DNA from: an uncultured Pedobacter sp.
GTDB lineage: Bacteria > Bacteroidota > Bacteroidia > Sphingobacteriales > Sphingobacteriaceae
Assembly: GCA_946478755.1 (NCBI GenBank)
Contig: CAMLDJ010000060.1
Span: 1-22,711 of the forward strand
Direction: 5' to 3'
Length of the DNA: 22,711 bases
A program made the translations under genes and the position numbers. Shown piece after piece: positions 1 to 7,548 of the stretch. The first letter of the stretch is position 1. Every line of letters begins with the position of its first letter. Below the pieces are notes generated by a model that was not told the origin of the DNA, ran no database searches, and saw nothing but the letters and a program-made list of their open reading frames with translations.

Positions 1-57
1 GGCCGTAGTTATTGTTCCGGATAATAGGATCAGCAGGAAATATTTTCTTAAGCCCAT
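1..57 (-). CDS. 5' end of an exported protein (truncated by window edge)
   Basis: An ATG at 57-55 opens a frame that runs off the left edge after 19 codons. The residues (MGLRKYFLL..., ending ...TITTA at the edge) form the basic start and hydrophobic core of a Sec signal peptide, so the product is probably exported. It lies 11 bases after the stop of the beta-propeller gene on the same strand, which fits a further gene of the same polysaccharide-degradation operon. The preceding bases are A/T-rich (...TAGAAAACTC before ATG), as is common in Bacteroidota. Nothing about its enzymatic family can be seen. The call rests on the start, spacing and signal-peptide character only. Confidence 0.6.
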   Translation of the reverse strand, partial: MGLRKYFLLILLSGTITTA

Positions 58-68
58 GAGTTTTCTAT

Positions 69-1913
69 TTAAAATGCCGTTGTCTTTAATGATTTGATAT
101 AAAAAACTGCTTCCGGAACAGGTGTACCCGGGTCTTTCAGGTCAAAATCCTGATCCGTAGGCGTATCTACATCGGGAAAACGTCGGATATCCCCCGTTCT
201 GAAGCTGATCCGCTCAAACGAAGAAACCGGGGCAAACATGATGCGTGTACCTTTACTTTCTCCGTTGATAAAGATATCATACATGCGTTTGTTCATATCG
301 AGCTCTACCCGGATATTGTACGTTTTTCCGGCCTCATATTTCATGATGCCTGAATTGCGGTAGCCTACCTTGGCCTCCAGTTCGCCATCGGCACCAAATA
401 TGAGTCTGGCGGCAGCAGTCCCTTTTGCGTCCTGGAATTCTACCTGCAAGGAGCCGGTATTGTTCTGTGCCGGTGTCAGAGAAAACTCCACTTTTACTTT
501 TCTTGCGGCAGGGATCACCCGTTCGGCCTTCGCATAGTCATACGGATCTTTGTCCCGCATTGTAAGCGCTTTTGAGCCATCGGGGGCTTTTTCTATTTTT
601 ACCGATGCCCAAAGCGGGCTAAAGATATTCCATAATTTCAGTTCCTGTCCGTCGGGCATGGCGTTGAATACTTCATTAGCCGGACCCGATACTTTCGAGG
701 TCACGGGAACAGGAACCTTGGCCACCCAGATGTCTTCCTTGTTCATGCTATAGGTAAGCCACATGTTGCCATCAGCTGGTTTACCGTTGGTTTCAAGGAT
801 CCCCCGGATGTATTGCGGACCGTATGATTTATAATTACCGCCATAACGCATCTGCGAGATTTCCCCATTTACCAGTAAAAGGTCTTTATAATTCAATCCG
901 TTATCACTGGTAGATACGGCTAAAGGCCAACGGAATTCTGAGGGATTGTATACCGTCGCAAAACGGCCGTCAGCAGTCCGTTGTCCCCAAATCTTCGCAT
1001 TGCTGTTGACCACACCCGGTGCCCTTAAAGGGTTATATTCCCAGGTTTTACCGCCGTCATTGCTCACAGCCGTCAGCGCATGTTTCCATAACCCGACCAC
1101 CTTTCCATCAGGCAGGTGATAATAGCTAAATGCCTTTACCGGTCTGTTCAACGGGATTAAAGGATCGTTCCGGTCTGCCTCTTCAACCATTTGCTGCATC
1201 ATTAGCGGACTCGCCAGAATTTCGTTACAGGCCTTTACAAAGCCCTTGTCCTTACTTTTGGTATAAAACGGATAGGCCGCATGTTTCATGTCCCAGCTTG
1301 AATTGGGGCGCAGGAAATAAATCGGGCCATAAGTTCCATCCTTTTTAATTTCCCTGATTACCCTGCCAATTCCCTTTCCATCATTCGGATCATCTGTTTT
1401 ATCCATGGCAATACCGTAATAAGCCAGTGCAAAAAGCCGCTCTGATTTAGCCACATAAAAGCCAACACGCTGGTGCATCGTGGCATACAGATCTTTGGCC
1501 ACTCCCGGAACGCCTTCTTTCTTCCAGCCATCAGGAATCCTGTACATTGGGAAAAGAATAGCGGGCTTAGACCAGTTGTAACCATCTTTAGAAGTTTGCA
1601 GCAGCGTCCTGCTTGGCGGAATATGTTCACCGACAGGATCGCTCAGGTATTCCAGGTAAAAGGTATTGTTCCAATAGGCCAGCATGGGTGCATGATTGTA
1701 CGTCCAGTTCAAACCATCGGCCAGCTCAGGATGTTCCCTGTTTGCTCTGAAAGCCTGGATATTATGCACCCCAACTGCAGGCACAAGCTGACCATGGTGA
1801 TAATCGGCATTGACCAATGTGCTGCCGGTATAACGTAAGGTGTCTTGTGCTTGTGCTGCATGTACCATGAACAATAGTACGGGGGCTAACCAAATGTTGT
1901 TGTATTTCTTCAT
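69..1913 (-). CDS. Secreted sialidase-fold beta-propeller protein with C-terminal beta-sandwich
   Basis: A 614-residue exported protein. Residues 1-22 are a signal peptide (cleavage probably after AQA). Residues about 25-400 look like a sialidase/BNR-type beta-propeller: an Asp-box SNDGGKTW lies at 284-291, and Asp-box-like turns SKDGYNW and STSDNGLNY at about 108-114 and 334-342. A conserved-looking block NHAPMLAYWNNTFYLEYL at 73-90 follows the start of the domain. Residues about 430-614 resemble a concanavalin-like (LamG/DUF1080-type) beta-sandwich, perhaps carbohydrate-binding. The start codon overlaps the stop of the upstream GH43 gene (TAATG), implying translational coupling. Propellers of this shape include sialidases, GH145-type rhamnosidases and PL24/25-type lyases; I cannot place this one in a numbered family. 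A role in removing a sugar or uronic acid from pectin fragments is inference from context. Confidence 0.8.
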   Translation of the reverse strand: MKKYNNIWLAPVLLFMVHAAQAQDTLRYTGSTLVNADYHHGQLVPAVGVHNIQAFRANREHPELADGLNWTYNHAPMLAYWNNTFYLEYLSDPVGEHIPPSRTLLQTSKDGYNWSKPAILFPMYRIPDGWKKEGVPGVAKDLYATMHQRVGFYVAKSERLFALAYYGIAMDKTDDPNDGKGIGRVIREIKKDGTYGPIYFLRPNSSWDMKHAAYPFYTKSKDKGFVKACNEILASPLMMQQMVEEADRNDPLIPLNRPVKAFSYYHLPDGKVVGLWKHALTAVSNDGGKTWEYNPLRAPGVVNSNAKIWGQRTADGRFATVYNPSEFRWPLAVSTSDNGLNYKDLLLVNGEISQMRYGGNYKSYGPQYIRGILETNGKPADGNMWLTYSMNKEDIWVAKVPVPVTSKVSGPANEVFNAMPDGQELKLWNIFSPLWASVKIEKAPDGSKALTMRDKDPYDYAKAERVIPAARKVKVEFSLTPAQNNTGSLQVEFQDAKGTAAARLIFGADGELEAKVGYRNSGIMKYEAGKTYNIRVELDMNKRMYDIFINGESKGTRIMFAPVSSFERISFRTGDIRRFPDVDTPTDQDFDLKDPGTPVPEAVFYIKSLKTTAF

Positions 1914-2869
1914 TATTTATTCTTTAAAACAGAACCGGCAGAACCGGCCATTTTCAAACGCTCAATTACTTTTGTGTCTACTTCTACGATGGTCCCATGT
2001 TTATGCCCTTCCGGAATTACCGTTTCAGCAGAAACATCCTTAAAATTTTTAAAGTCGGCCGTTCTTATCGCTGCATATCGTTTTTCCCCATATGCATCAT
2101 AATAGATCAGCCATTCCTTCCCAACCTTTACCACCGTTGGTCCTTCCGTCAGTTTGCCGCTAAAGGGTTCAGAAACCCCGGTATAAGGACCTAATGCCTG
2201 TGTGCTGAACGCGACTTTCAGATTCCTGTTAGGCCGTGTATTGTCTTTCAGCACCAGTGCATAATCATCGGCAGCCTTCCTGACAATTACCGCATCAATT
2301 ACGCTGAAACCCGGATCAAGAAAAAGCTTAGCTGCTGTAAACGATTTAAAATCTTTGGTGGTGATCGCATACATCCGGTGATTGTTGTCCTCATCCTCTA
2401 TCCCTTTTGCAAAGCGATGCGGAATCGTAGATGCCCAGATAATGATAAACTCCTGTTTCCCCTCATCATAAAACAATTCCGGCGCCCAGACATTTACGGT
2501 CGTCGGCTCATTTTGCAATACAGGAATAAATTGCTGAGGAGACCAATTGATCAGGTCTTTTGAGCTGGCATAGCCAAAGCCTCTTTCGCCCTTCCATCCG
2601 CAGGTCCACACCAAATGAAAAACGCCATCCGGTCCCTGCACCATTGAAGGGTCGCGCATGATCTTCTCCTTCCCGATCTCCGGTTTCAGCAAGATCCTGT
2701 TCAGGTCGTTCCATTTGTAGCCGTCGTAACTGTAGAGCATACGCAAACCTTCATTTGCAGGCTCATGAAAAGAGGTAAACAAATAAGCCTTTTTAGAACA
2801 GCCACTAAAAGTCACCAGCAGCAAGGCCAGCGAAAACAAACGACAGGAATGTTTAAAGCGGCTTTTCAT
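1913..2869 (-). CDS. GH43-like glycoside hydrolase lipoprotein
   Basis: A 318-residue protein with a lipoprotein signal peptide; the lipobox ends at Cys24 (TFSGC). The rest fits a single five-bladed beta-propeller of the GH43 (clan GH-F) kind. The expected acidic triad is visible: Asp73 in MRDPSM (general base), Asp192 in SVIDAV (pKa modulator) and Glu242 in LTEGPT (general acid). The family-typical block VWAPE lies at 127-131 and a His that often sits near the metal site is in KHGT at 290-293. GH43 enzymes mostly release arabinofuranose or xylose, or cut arabinan or galactan; the subfamily cannot be fixed here. The start overlaps the stop of the upstream GH140-like gene, and its own stop overlaps the start of the next gene. 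After Cys24 the residues are SKKAY, without acidic residues. Confidence 0.88.
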   Translation of the reverse strand: MKSRFKHSCRLFSLALLLVTFSGCSKKAYLFTSFHEPANEGLRMLYSYDGYKWNDLNRILLKPEIGKEKIMRDPSMVQGPDGVFHLVWTCGWKGERGFGYASSKDLINWSPQQFIPVLQNEPTTVNVWAPELFYDEGKQEFIIIWASTIPHRFAKGIEDEDNNHRMYAITTKDFKSFTAAKLFLDPGFSVIDAVIVRKAADDYALVLKDNTRPNRNLKVAFSTQALGPYTGVSEPFSGKLTEGPTVVKVGKEWLIYYDAYGEKRYAAIRTADFKNFKDVSAETVIPEGHKHGTIVEVDTKVIERLKMAGSAGSVLKNK

Positions 2870-4320
2870 TATAATTTATCTATGATCAGTACCCAATCGT
2901 TACCATCCTTTACTGCTCCCGGAGGATCGAATTCATGCGTACCTTTATTGTCGACATTCCCAATAAAGGTTGTTTTTCCATCACGGGGATTGAACCATGA
3001 CGCTTTCACCTGATCCCCTTCGATCACGCCCATTTTCAGCGGAATGTTCCTGCCTGTATAAGTATATACGAAAATATAGTCTTTTCCGCGTGTGGCCATC
3101 AGCCTGTTGTACTTTTCGCCATCTCCATTTGCTGCACCGGCAATAACGGACTGATCAGGGACTCTATCAAAATACCCTTCGGCAGTTCCTTCGGATGAAG
3201 CATCCTGCTCAGCCTGGATCCGCGACAACATCAGGTTTTTCAGGTGAACCATCTGCCTTGCTCCCTTATCATTTAACGCTTCCTGCCAGGACCTCGTCGC
3301 ACCATATGCAGCGTCTTTATCTTTCGGGTTGTATAGCTGCATCACCGGGTTATTGCCATAAGTATAACCAAAAGCACCGGCAAAAACCGACCAGTAGCCA
3401 TATCTTCTAAGGTCAGCATCAGTCCATTTTGGCTGCGAAAAATCATGCAGTCCCTGCGGAATATCTTCATAAGAGGGTTCGCCATCCAGGGTAGGCTTCG
3501 CTGGCTTAAGTTTATAATCCTTTTCGATATACCTCCAGTTGTCCTCGCCATAATGCCATTGTTCTTTGGCAGTCGTATCCTGATCGTAACGGCGGTGGCC
3601 GGACTGCACCATATTAAAGTCTAACCATTTGGCATGGTGAAACCATTCAGATGATCCGGTTCTGCCTCTTGGATGAAAGGTGATCAGGTGATTGGGATCA
3701 TTAGCCCTTAAGGTATTGCCAATGACTTCCCATACCTCCATCCCTTCGGTACCACGGATATCGCCCCCATTCAGCCAGATGATATTACTTTTGTCTTTAT
3801 ACCGCTTAGCCAGGAACTCAGCATATATTTTTGCCTGTTCAGGGCTCACTTTTTTATCCTTTACATTGGTCCCCCAAACCGGAACCATGGCCATGTAAAT
3901 CCCTTTTTCCTTTGCCTTGTCCACCACATAATCCACATGGTCCCAGAAATCATACTGAGCAGAATCCGCAAAGGAACTACCTTCAGTCACCGCCGGCCTG
4001 GCAACGTCTCCATTGACCAGCGACGAATCACCATATATATTTACGGAAGGGACCGTATGTAAAACCATTACCTGGATGACATTAAATCCCTTCTGTCTGC
4101 GGTCTTCCAGATACTGGTCGGACTGTTCCCGGGTAAGCTTGTTAAACAGCAGCCATCCGGTGTCGCCCAGCCAGAAGAACGGTTTACCATCCTCCGTAAA
4201 GAATCTGCCATTTTCTGAAACATGTAAGCCCTTCTTTACGGCAACCGCAGGTTTTTGATCCGGCGCACAGCCAAACAGCGCTAAGGAGATAATGACAAAT
4301 AAGACTATCCTTTGATACAT
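2869..4320 (-). CDS. GH140/DUF4038-like apiosidase-type lipoprotein
   Basis: A 483-residue lipoprotein (lipobox LFGC, Cys18). Residues about 30-400 form a DUF4038/apiosidase-type TIM barrel: GKPFFWLGDTGWLLF at 45-59, DRRQKGFNVIQVMV at 73-86, IIWLNGGD ending at Asp187 and LDGEPSYED with Glu281. Asp187 and Glu281 sit at the ends of predicted strands and are the likely catalytic pair. Residues about 405-483 form the small beta-sandwich usually annotated as a putative collagen-binding domain (GKDYIFVYTYTGR, then SWFNPRDGK). Characterised GH140 enzymes remove apiose from rhamnogalacturonan II side chains, so this may act on apiosyl-galacturonan; other DUF4038 proteins have other or unknown substrates. 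It starts 11 bases after the fusion gene and its stop overlaps the GH43 start (TAATG). Confidence 0.82.
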   Translation of the reverse strand: MYQRIVLFVIISLALFGCAPDQKPAVAVKKGLHVSENGRFFTEDGKPFFWLGDTGWLLFNKLTREQSDQYLEDRRQKGFNVIQVMVLHTVPSVNIYGDSSLVNGDVARPAVTEGSSFADSAQYDFWDHVDYVVDKAKEKGIYMAMVPVWGTNVKDKKVSPEQAKIYAEFLAKRYKDKSNIIWLNGGDIRGTEGMEVWEVIGNTLRANDPNHLITFHPRGRTGSSEWFHHAKWLDFNMVQSGHRRYDQDTTAKEQWHYGEDNWRYIEKDYKLKPAKPTLDGEPSYEDIPQGLHDFSQPKWTDADLRRYGYWSVFAGAFGYTYGNNPVMQLYNPKDKDAAYGATRSWQEALNDKGARQMVHLKNLMLSRIQAEQDASSEGTAEGYFDRVPDQSVIAGAANGDGEKYNRLMATRGKDYIFVYTYTGRNIPLKMGVIEGDQVKASWFNPRDGKTTFIGNVDNKGTHEFDPPGAVKDGNDWVLIIDKL

Positions 4321-4331
4321 GGAATGATATT

Positions 4332-7300
4332 TTAAATTTTATGGATGAAAACGACCTCGTCTCCTGATGACAGTTTATTGAATTCGATGGTTGATCCACC
4401 TTTTATTTTTTCTTCTTTAACTACTGCACCATTGCGTGTGTTGATGCGTTTTACGGCATAGTTTCCGGCAGCCTTGCCTAAATCCAGTTTCAGGGAAGCA
4501 GATGAGCTGTTGTACAGAATATAATCCTGACCCGGATTAGCCAAAGCATACTGACCGGCAGGCTTTTCTGAAAGTGTAAAAGGTTTCATTGTGCCAGCAG
4601 CCGAAAGCAGCACCTGATCGAAACCAGGAACGTCAGACAACGAACCCCCAGCCATAAAAATGGCCCAGCCAAAAGCATCGTAGTTGTCGCCCGAATACAT
4701 CACCGCTTTTCCAGGATATCGCAAACGGTATTCTGAAACGGCACGGTACACCTGCTCAAAGGACGTTTTTTTAGGTTTCAACAAACGTGCATGCTGCCGC
4801 GGTGCCAGGTTTTGTCCACCTTTCGGCGCATACGCTGTTCCATCGGCCTGATAATGCCAGTAGCGGATATCGATCAGATCTACTACGTCTGCCCTGTCCT
4901 GGTCGGCAAGAATCGCATCCTGCACATCCTTAGTCGTGCTCAAACTGATCACCGGGTGTTTACCGGTTTCCTTTTCCCAATCTTTAATCGTATCAATCCA
5001 GAACTGTACAAAATGCAAAGGCCCCGTAAATTCAGCACCAATGGATTGGATCACGCTGGTATTCGCGGCAAAATTATCCAGGCATTTACGGATATAGGCA
5101 CGGTGCAATTCCCTGCGTACCGGATTGCTGATGTCGTAATATTGCTCCGCCATAAAGATGCGCTTATCACCCGCATACGGAACTGGTTCCGGGAAACCTG
5201 TGCTGTTGATGTTGTTGGCTGTACGCCAGGGGAAATCCGCGTAATGTGCGCCTGCCTCTATAATGTTATGCTGAAAATAGTTTTGATGGATTAAGACCAG
5301 CGCTTTCTGGTCGGCAAGATCTGCAAATTGCTTTAAGCGGTTCCAATACCACAAATTGTATTTCGTTAGATCGTATTTACTCAGGCCATCCCATGCCAGG
5401 TCCTTACCGCTTCTGGCAAATGGCAATTCATAAAAGGGCGCCCATACTTCACCATCCATTCTTCTGATGCGCTCATGATCGTCACGTCTTCTGTCGTACC
5501 ACAGCCCATAGTTATGGTCTAAGATCTTCACTTTTCCTTGCTGCATCGAATCGGTCTCCTGGTCCAGGTCGTCCGTCAGCCCCTTGCCCGAACGTCCCGG
5601 AACAAAGCGGGTAATATGGGCAGTTGCACTGATTAAACCATGGGGTCTGGCACTGCCGTTCCACCACCGTACATCCCGCCTGTCGCCGGTTACCACGGCA
5701 TTGCCGCGTAAAACCCAGCCATTCCTGACAGACATACCAACTGGCATGCTGCCTTTCTGCATGCGCTGCTCCACACGAATCTTATCTATATTTTTAGCGC
5801 CCCTGGTATCCACAGAGATCTTTTGCCGCATGACTGCTTCGTCTATATATTCAGTAAGCGTTTTGGCCGGGTCAACAGCCAGTTTAGTTAAGCTTTGAGC
5901 GACGGCTACAGATGGACTGCTTGAAGCTTCTGTTTCTACAGGCATGATAAAAGTACGGCTTTCGACTTCTTTACCCAACCTGTCTTTCAACTGTGCGTAG
6001 TATAAACTGCGCGGCCGGATCTGCTCGTTGGACATATCCCAATACCCATTACCGGCAAATTGTGCCCAGGTACCAAAAGCCCAATTCTGTGCCGTAGGCG
6101 GCTGATAGCAATCTACTCTTGCCGCTGAACACTGCCAGAACACACTGTTGGCAGCTGCCCATCCGGCGCCTTGCCCATCCACCCATCGGTTCATGAAACT
6201 CAGTGCCTGTCCATCCACATTTACAATGTCAAATAACACGCCCGAAGCCCAACTGTCAATTGCCCCACTAAAGCTAAATGGCAAATATGCTTGACATTGA
6301 ACAAAAGCGTTGGGACCGGGAGCGCAATATCCTGTCGCGAAATCATGGTATCCATATTCCGAGTATAACCGCTGAAATAAGGTCTGACCGCCTGTCGTTA
6401 AAAAAGTATACCTGCGCTCGCCACCTATCTCGGAGACCGGGGCAAGCGACTTACAATCTTCAACCGTAATTCTGTTTGCTGTTTCCTGCACGGTCACTGC
6501 TGAGCCTGCAAAATGTTCAAAGACGACCTGCCGTACCCATGCGTCAGTTGTGTTTTCCAGGGAAATAGCCGTCCACCGATGGTATTCATCTTTAGGATTG
6601 CCGGCATCAAAGGCTGATACAAACCGGATGTTTTCTGCACCACAATTCGAAATCCGGCCATTCCAATTATATTTTGACACGGTAGCCCCACCATAAGCGG
6701 CATCCAGTGCGGTGGTTAAGGGTGCATCTAACACAAGCGTATTTCCGTTGACGGCCACAATGTTTCTGTCCCAGTAAAGGTCACGCTGCCCAGGTTTCCA
6801 ACCCAGGGCGGTAATGCCCCCGCCAAAGTGGTCTGTGCCAAGCGCATCAATCCAGTTTTTAGTAGATGGACGCCGTACGACAACCTGGTCGCCCTTTTTA
6901 AATGCAGCAGCATTCGCTACCGTAATTTTCATCGCATTTACCGGCACATATGGATCTGTAATGGCTACAGGCGCTTCCTTTACCTGATCGTTTTTTCCGA
7001 GGATCCGCAATACACCCATTCTGTCGAGCCCGGTCGCATATACCACCGTTCCCTGTTCGCCCATACCACTGCCACGCAAAACGACACCTGTAGCACTGAT
7101 CTTCAGCGTACCCCCAACCTCATATTTTCCTTTTTCCAGTAATACCGCACCTCTCAAACCATCTTTTCCTACAGGCAAAGCGGCTACATAGTTCAGGGCA
7201 GACTGGATCCTTGAAGTGGCATCTCCGTCTTTAACCGGTACCACAACTTTCACGACAGCTTCAGGAATGGCTTGCGAGCCTCCCATATAGCCACAGTAAG

Positions 7301-7526
7301 AGAAATCGGGAATCCGGTTACCCTTTTCATCCGGCGTATAATTCAGCTTACCATCTTTACCGGCAAATATCGGCTTTGGCGGCTCTACCACCTTCACTTT
7401 TTGGGCAAATACCGATACTGTATTCAAACAAGCCCATACTCCGCAAAGTAACAGTAAGTGCTTTGTAACTCCTTTTGTGTATTCTTTAAAGGCGCGGCCT
7501 TTATTTTTCAGCATCATCTTTAGCAT
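4332..7526 (-). CDS. Secreted beta-helix plus TIM-barrel fusion protein (DUF6298-like)
   Basis: A 1064-residue protein. The signal peptide is long (hydrophobic core about 23-40, cleavage near FAQ at 40-42); starts at codons 4 or 5 would shorten it and are possible. Residues about 50-530 read as a right-handed parallel beta-helix of the pectate-lyase/GH28 superfamily, opening with a dispersed GDATSRIQSALNYV, LLEKGKYEVGGTL and GVVLRGSGMG pattern. Residues about 560-660 are a linker region. Residues about 665-975 look like a TIM barrel: GLWYDRRRDDHE at 674-685, AEFTGPLHF with Glu832 at a strand end, and GDNYDAFGWAIFMAGGS near the end. Residues about 990-1064 form a beta-sandwich like that of the downstream GH140-like protein. 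I believe such proteins are annotated DUF6298; the activity is unknown to me. It begins 22 bases after the PL1 stop, within the operon. Confidence 0.75.
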   Translation of the reverse strand: MLKMMLKNKGRAFKEYTKGVTKHLLLLCGVWACLNTVSVFAQKVKVVEPPKPIFAGKDGKLNYTPDEKGNRIPDFSYCGYMGGSQAIPEAVVKVVVPVKDGDATSRIQSALNYVAALPVGKDGLRGAVLLEKGKYEVGGTLKISATGVVLRGSGMGEQGTVVYATGLDRMGVLRILGKNDQVKEAPVAITDPYVPVNAMKITVANAAAFKKGDQVVVRRPSTKNWIDALGTDHFGGGITALGWKPGQRDLYWDRNIVAVNGNTLVLDAPLTTALDAAYGGATVSKYNWNGRISNCGAENIRFVSAFDAGNPKDEYHRWTAISLENTTDAWVRQVVFEHFAGSAVTVQETANRITVEDCKSLAPVSEIGGERRYTFLTTGGQTLFQRLYSEYGYHDFATGYCAPGPNAFVQCQAYLPFSFSGAIDSWASGVLFDIVNVDGQALSFMNRWVDGQGAGWAAANSVFWQCSAARVDCYQPPTAQNWAFGTWAQFAGNGYWDMSNEQIRPRSLYYAQLKDRLGKEVESRTFIMPVETEASSSPSVAVAQSLTKLAVDPAKTLTEYIDEAVMRQKISVDTRGAKNIDKIRVEQRMQKGSMPVGMSVRNGWVLRGNAVVTGDRRDVRWWNGSARPHGLISATAHITRFVPGRSGKGLTDDLDQETDSMQQGKVKILDHNYGLWYDRRRDDHERIRRMDGEVWAPFYELPFARSGKDLAWDGLSKYDLTKYNLWYWNRLKQFADLADQKALVLIHQNYFQHNIIEAGAHYADFPWRTANNINSTGFPEPVPYAGDKRIFMAEQYYDISNPVRRELHRAYIRKCLDNFAANTSVIQSIGAEFTGPLHFVQFWIDTIKDWEKETGKHPVISLSTTKDVQDAILADQDRADVVDLIDIRYWHYQADGTAYAPKGGQNLAPRQHARLLKPKKTSFEQVYRAVSEYRLRYPGKAVMYSGDNYDAFGWAIFMAGGSLSDVPGFDQVLLSAAGTMKPFTLSEKPAGQYALANPGQDYILYNSSSASLKLDLGKAAGNYAVKRINTRNGAVVKEEKIKGGSTIEFNKLSSGDEVVFIHKI

Positions 7527-7548
7527 GGATGGTCAATTTAACTAATTT

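Noticed and set aside
4791..5294. Plus-strand open frame of 167 codons inside the fusion gene
   Set aside because: It lies antisense to a convincing coding sequence, has no recognisable domain or signal peptide, and other similar antisense frames occur under all large genes here.
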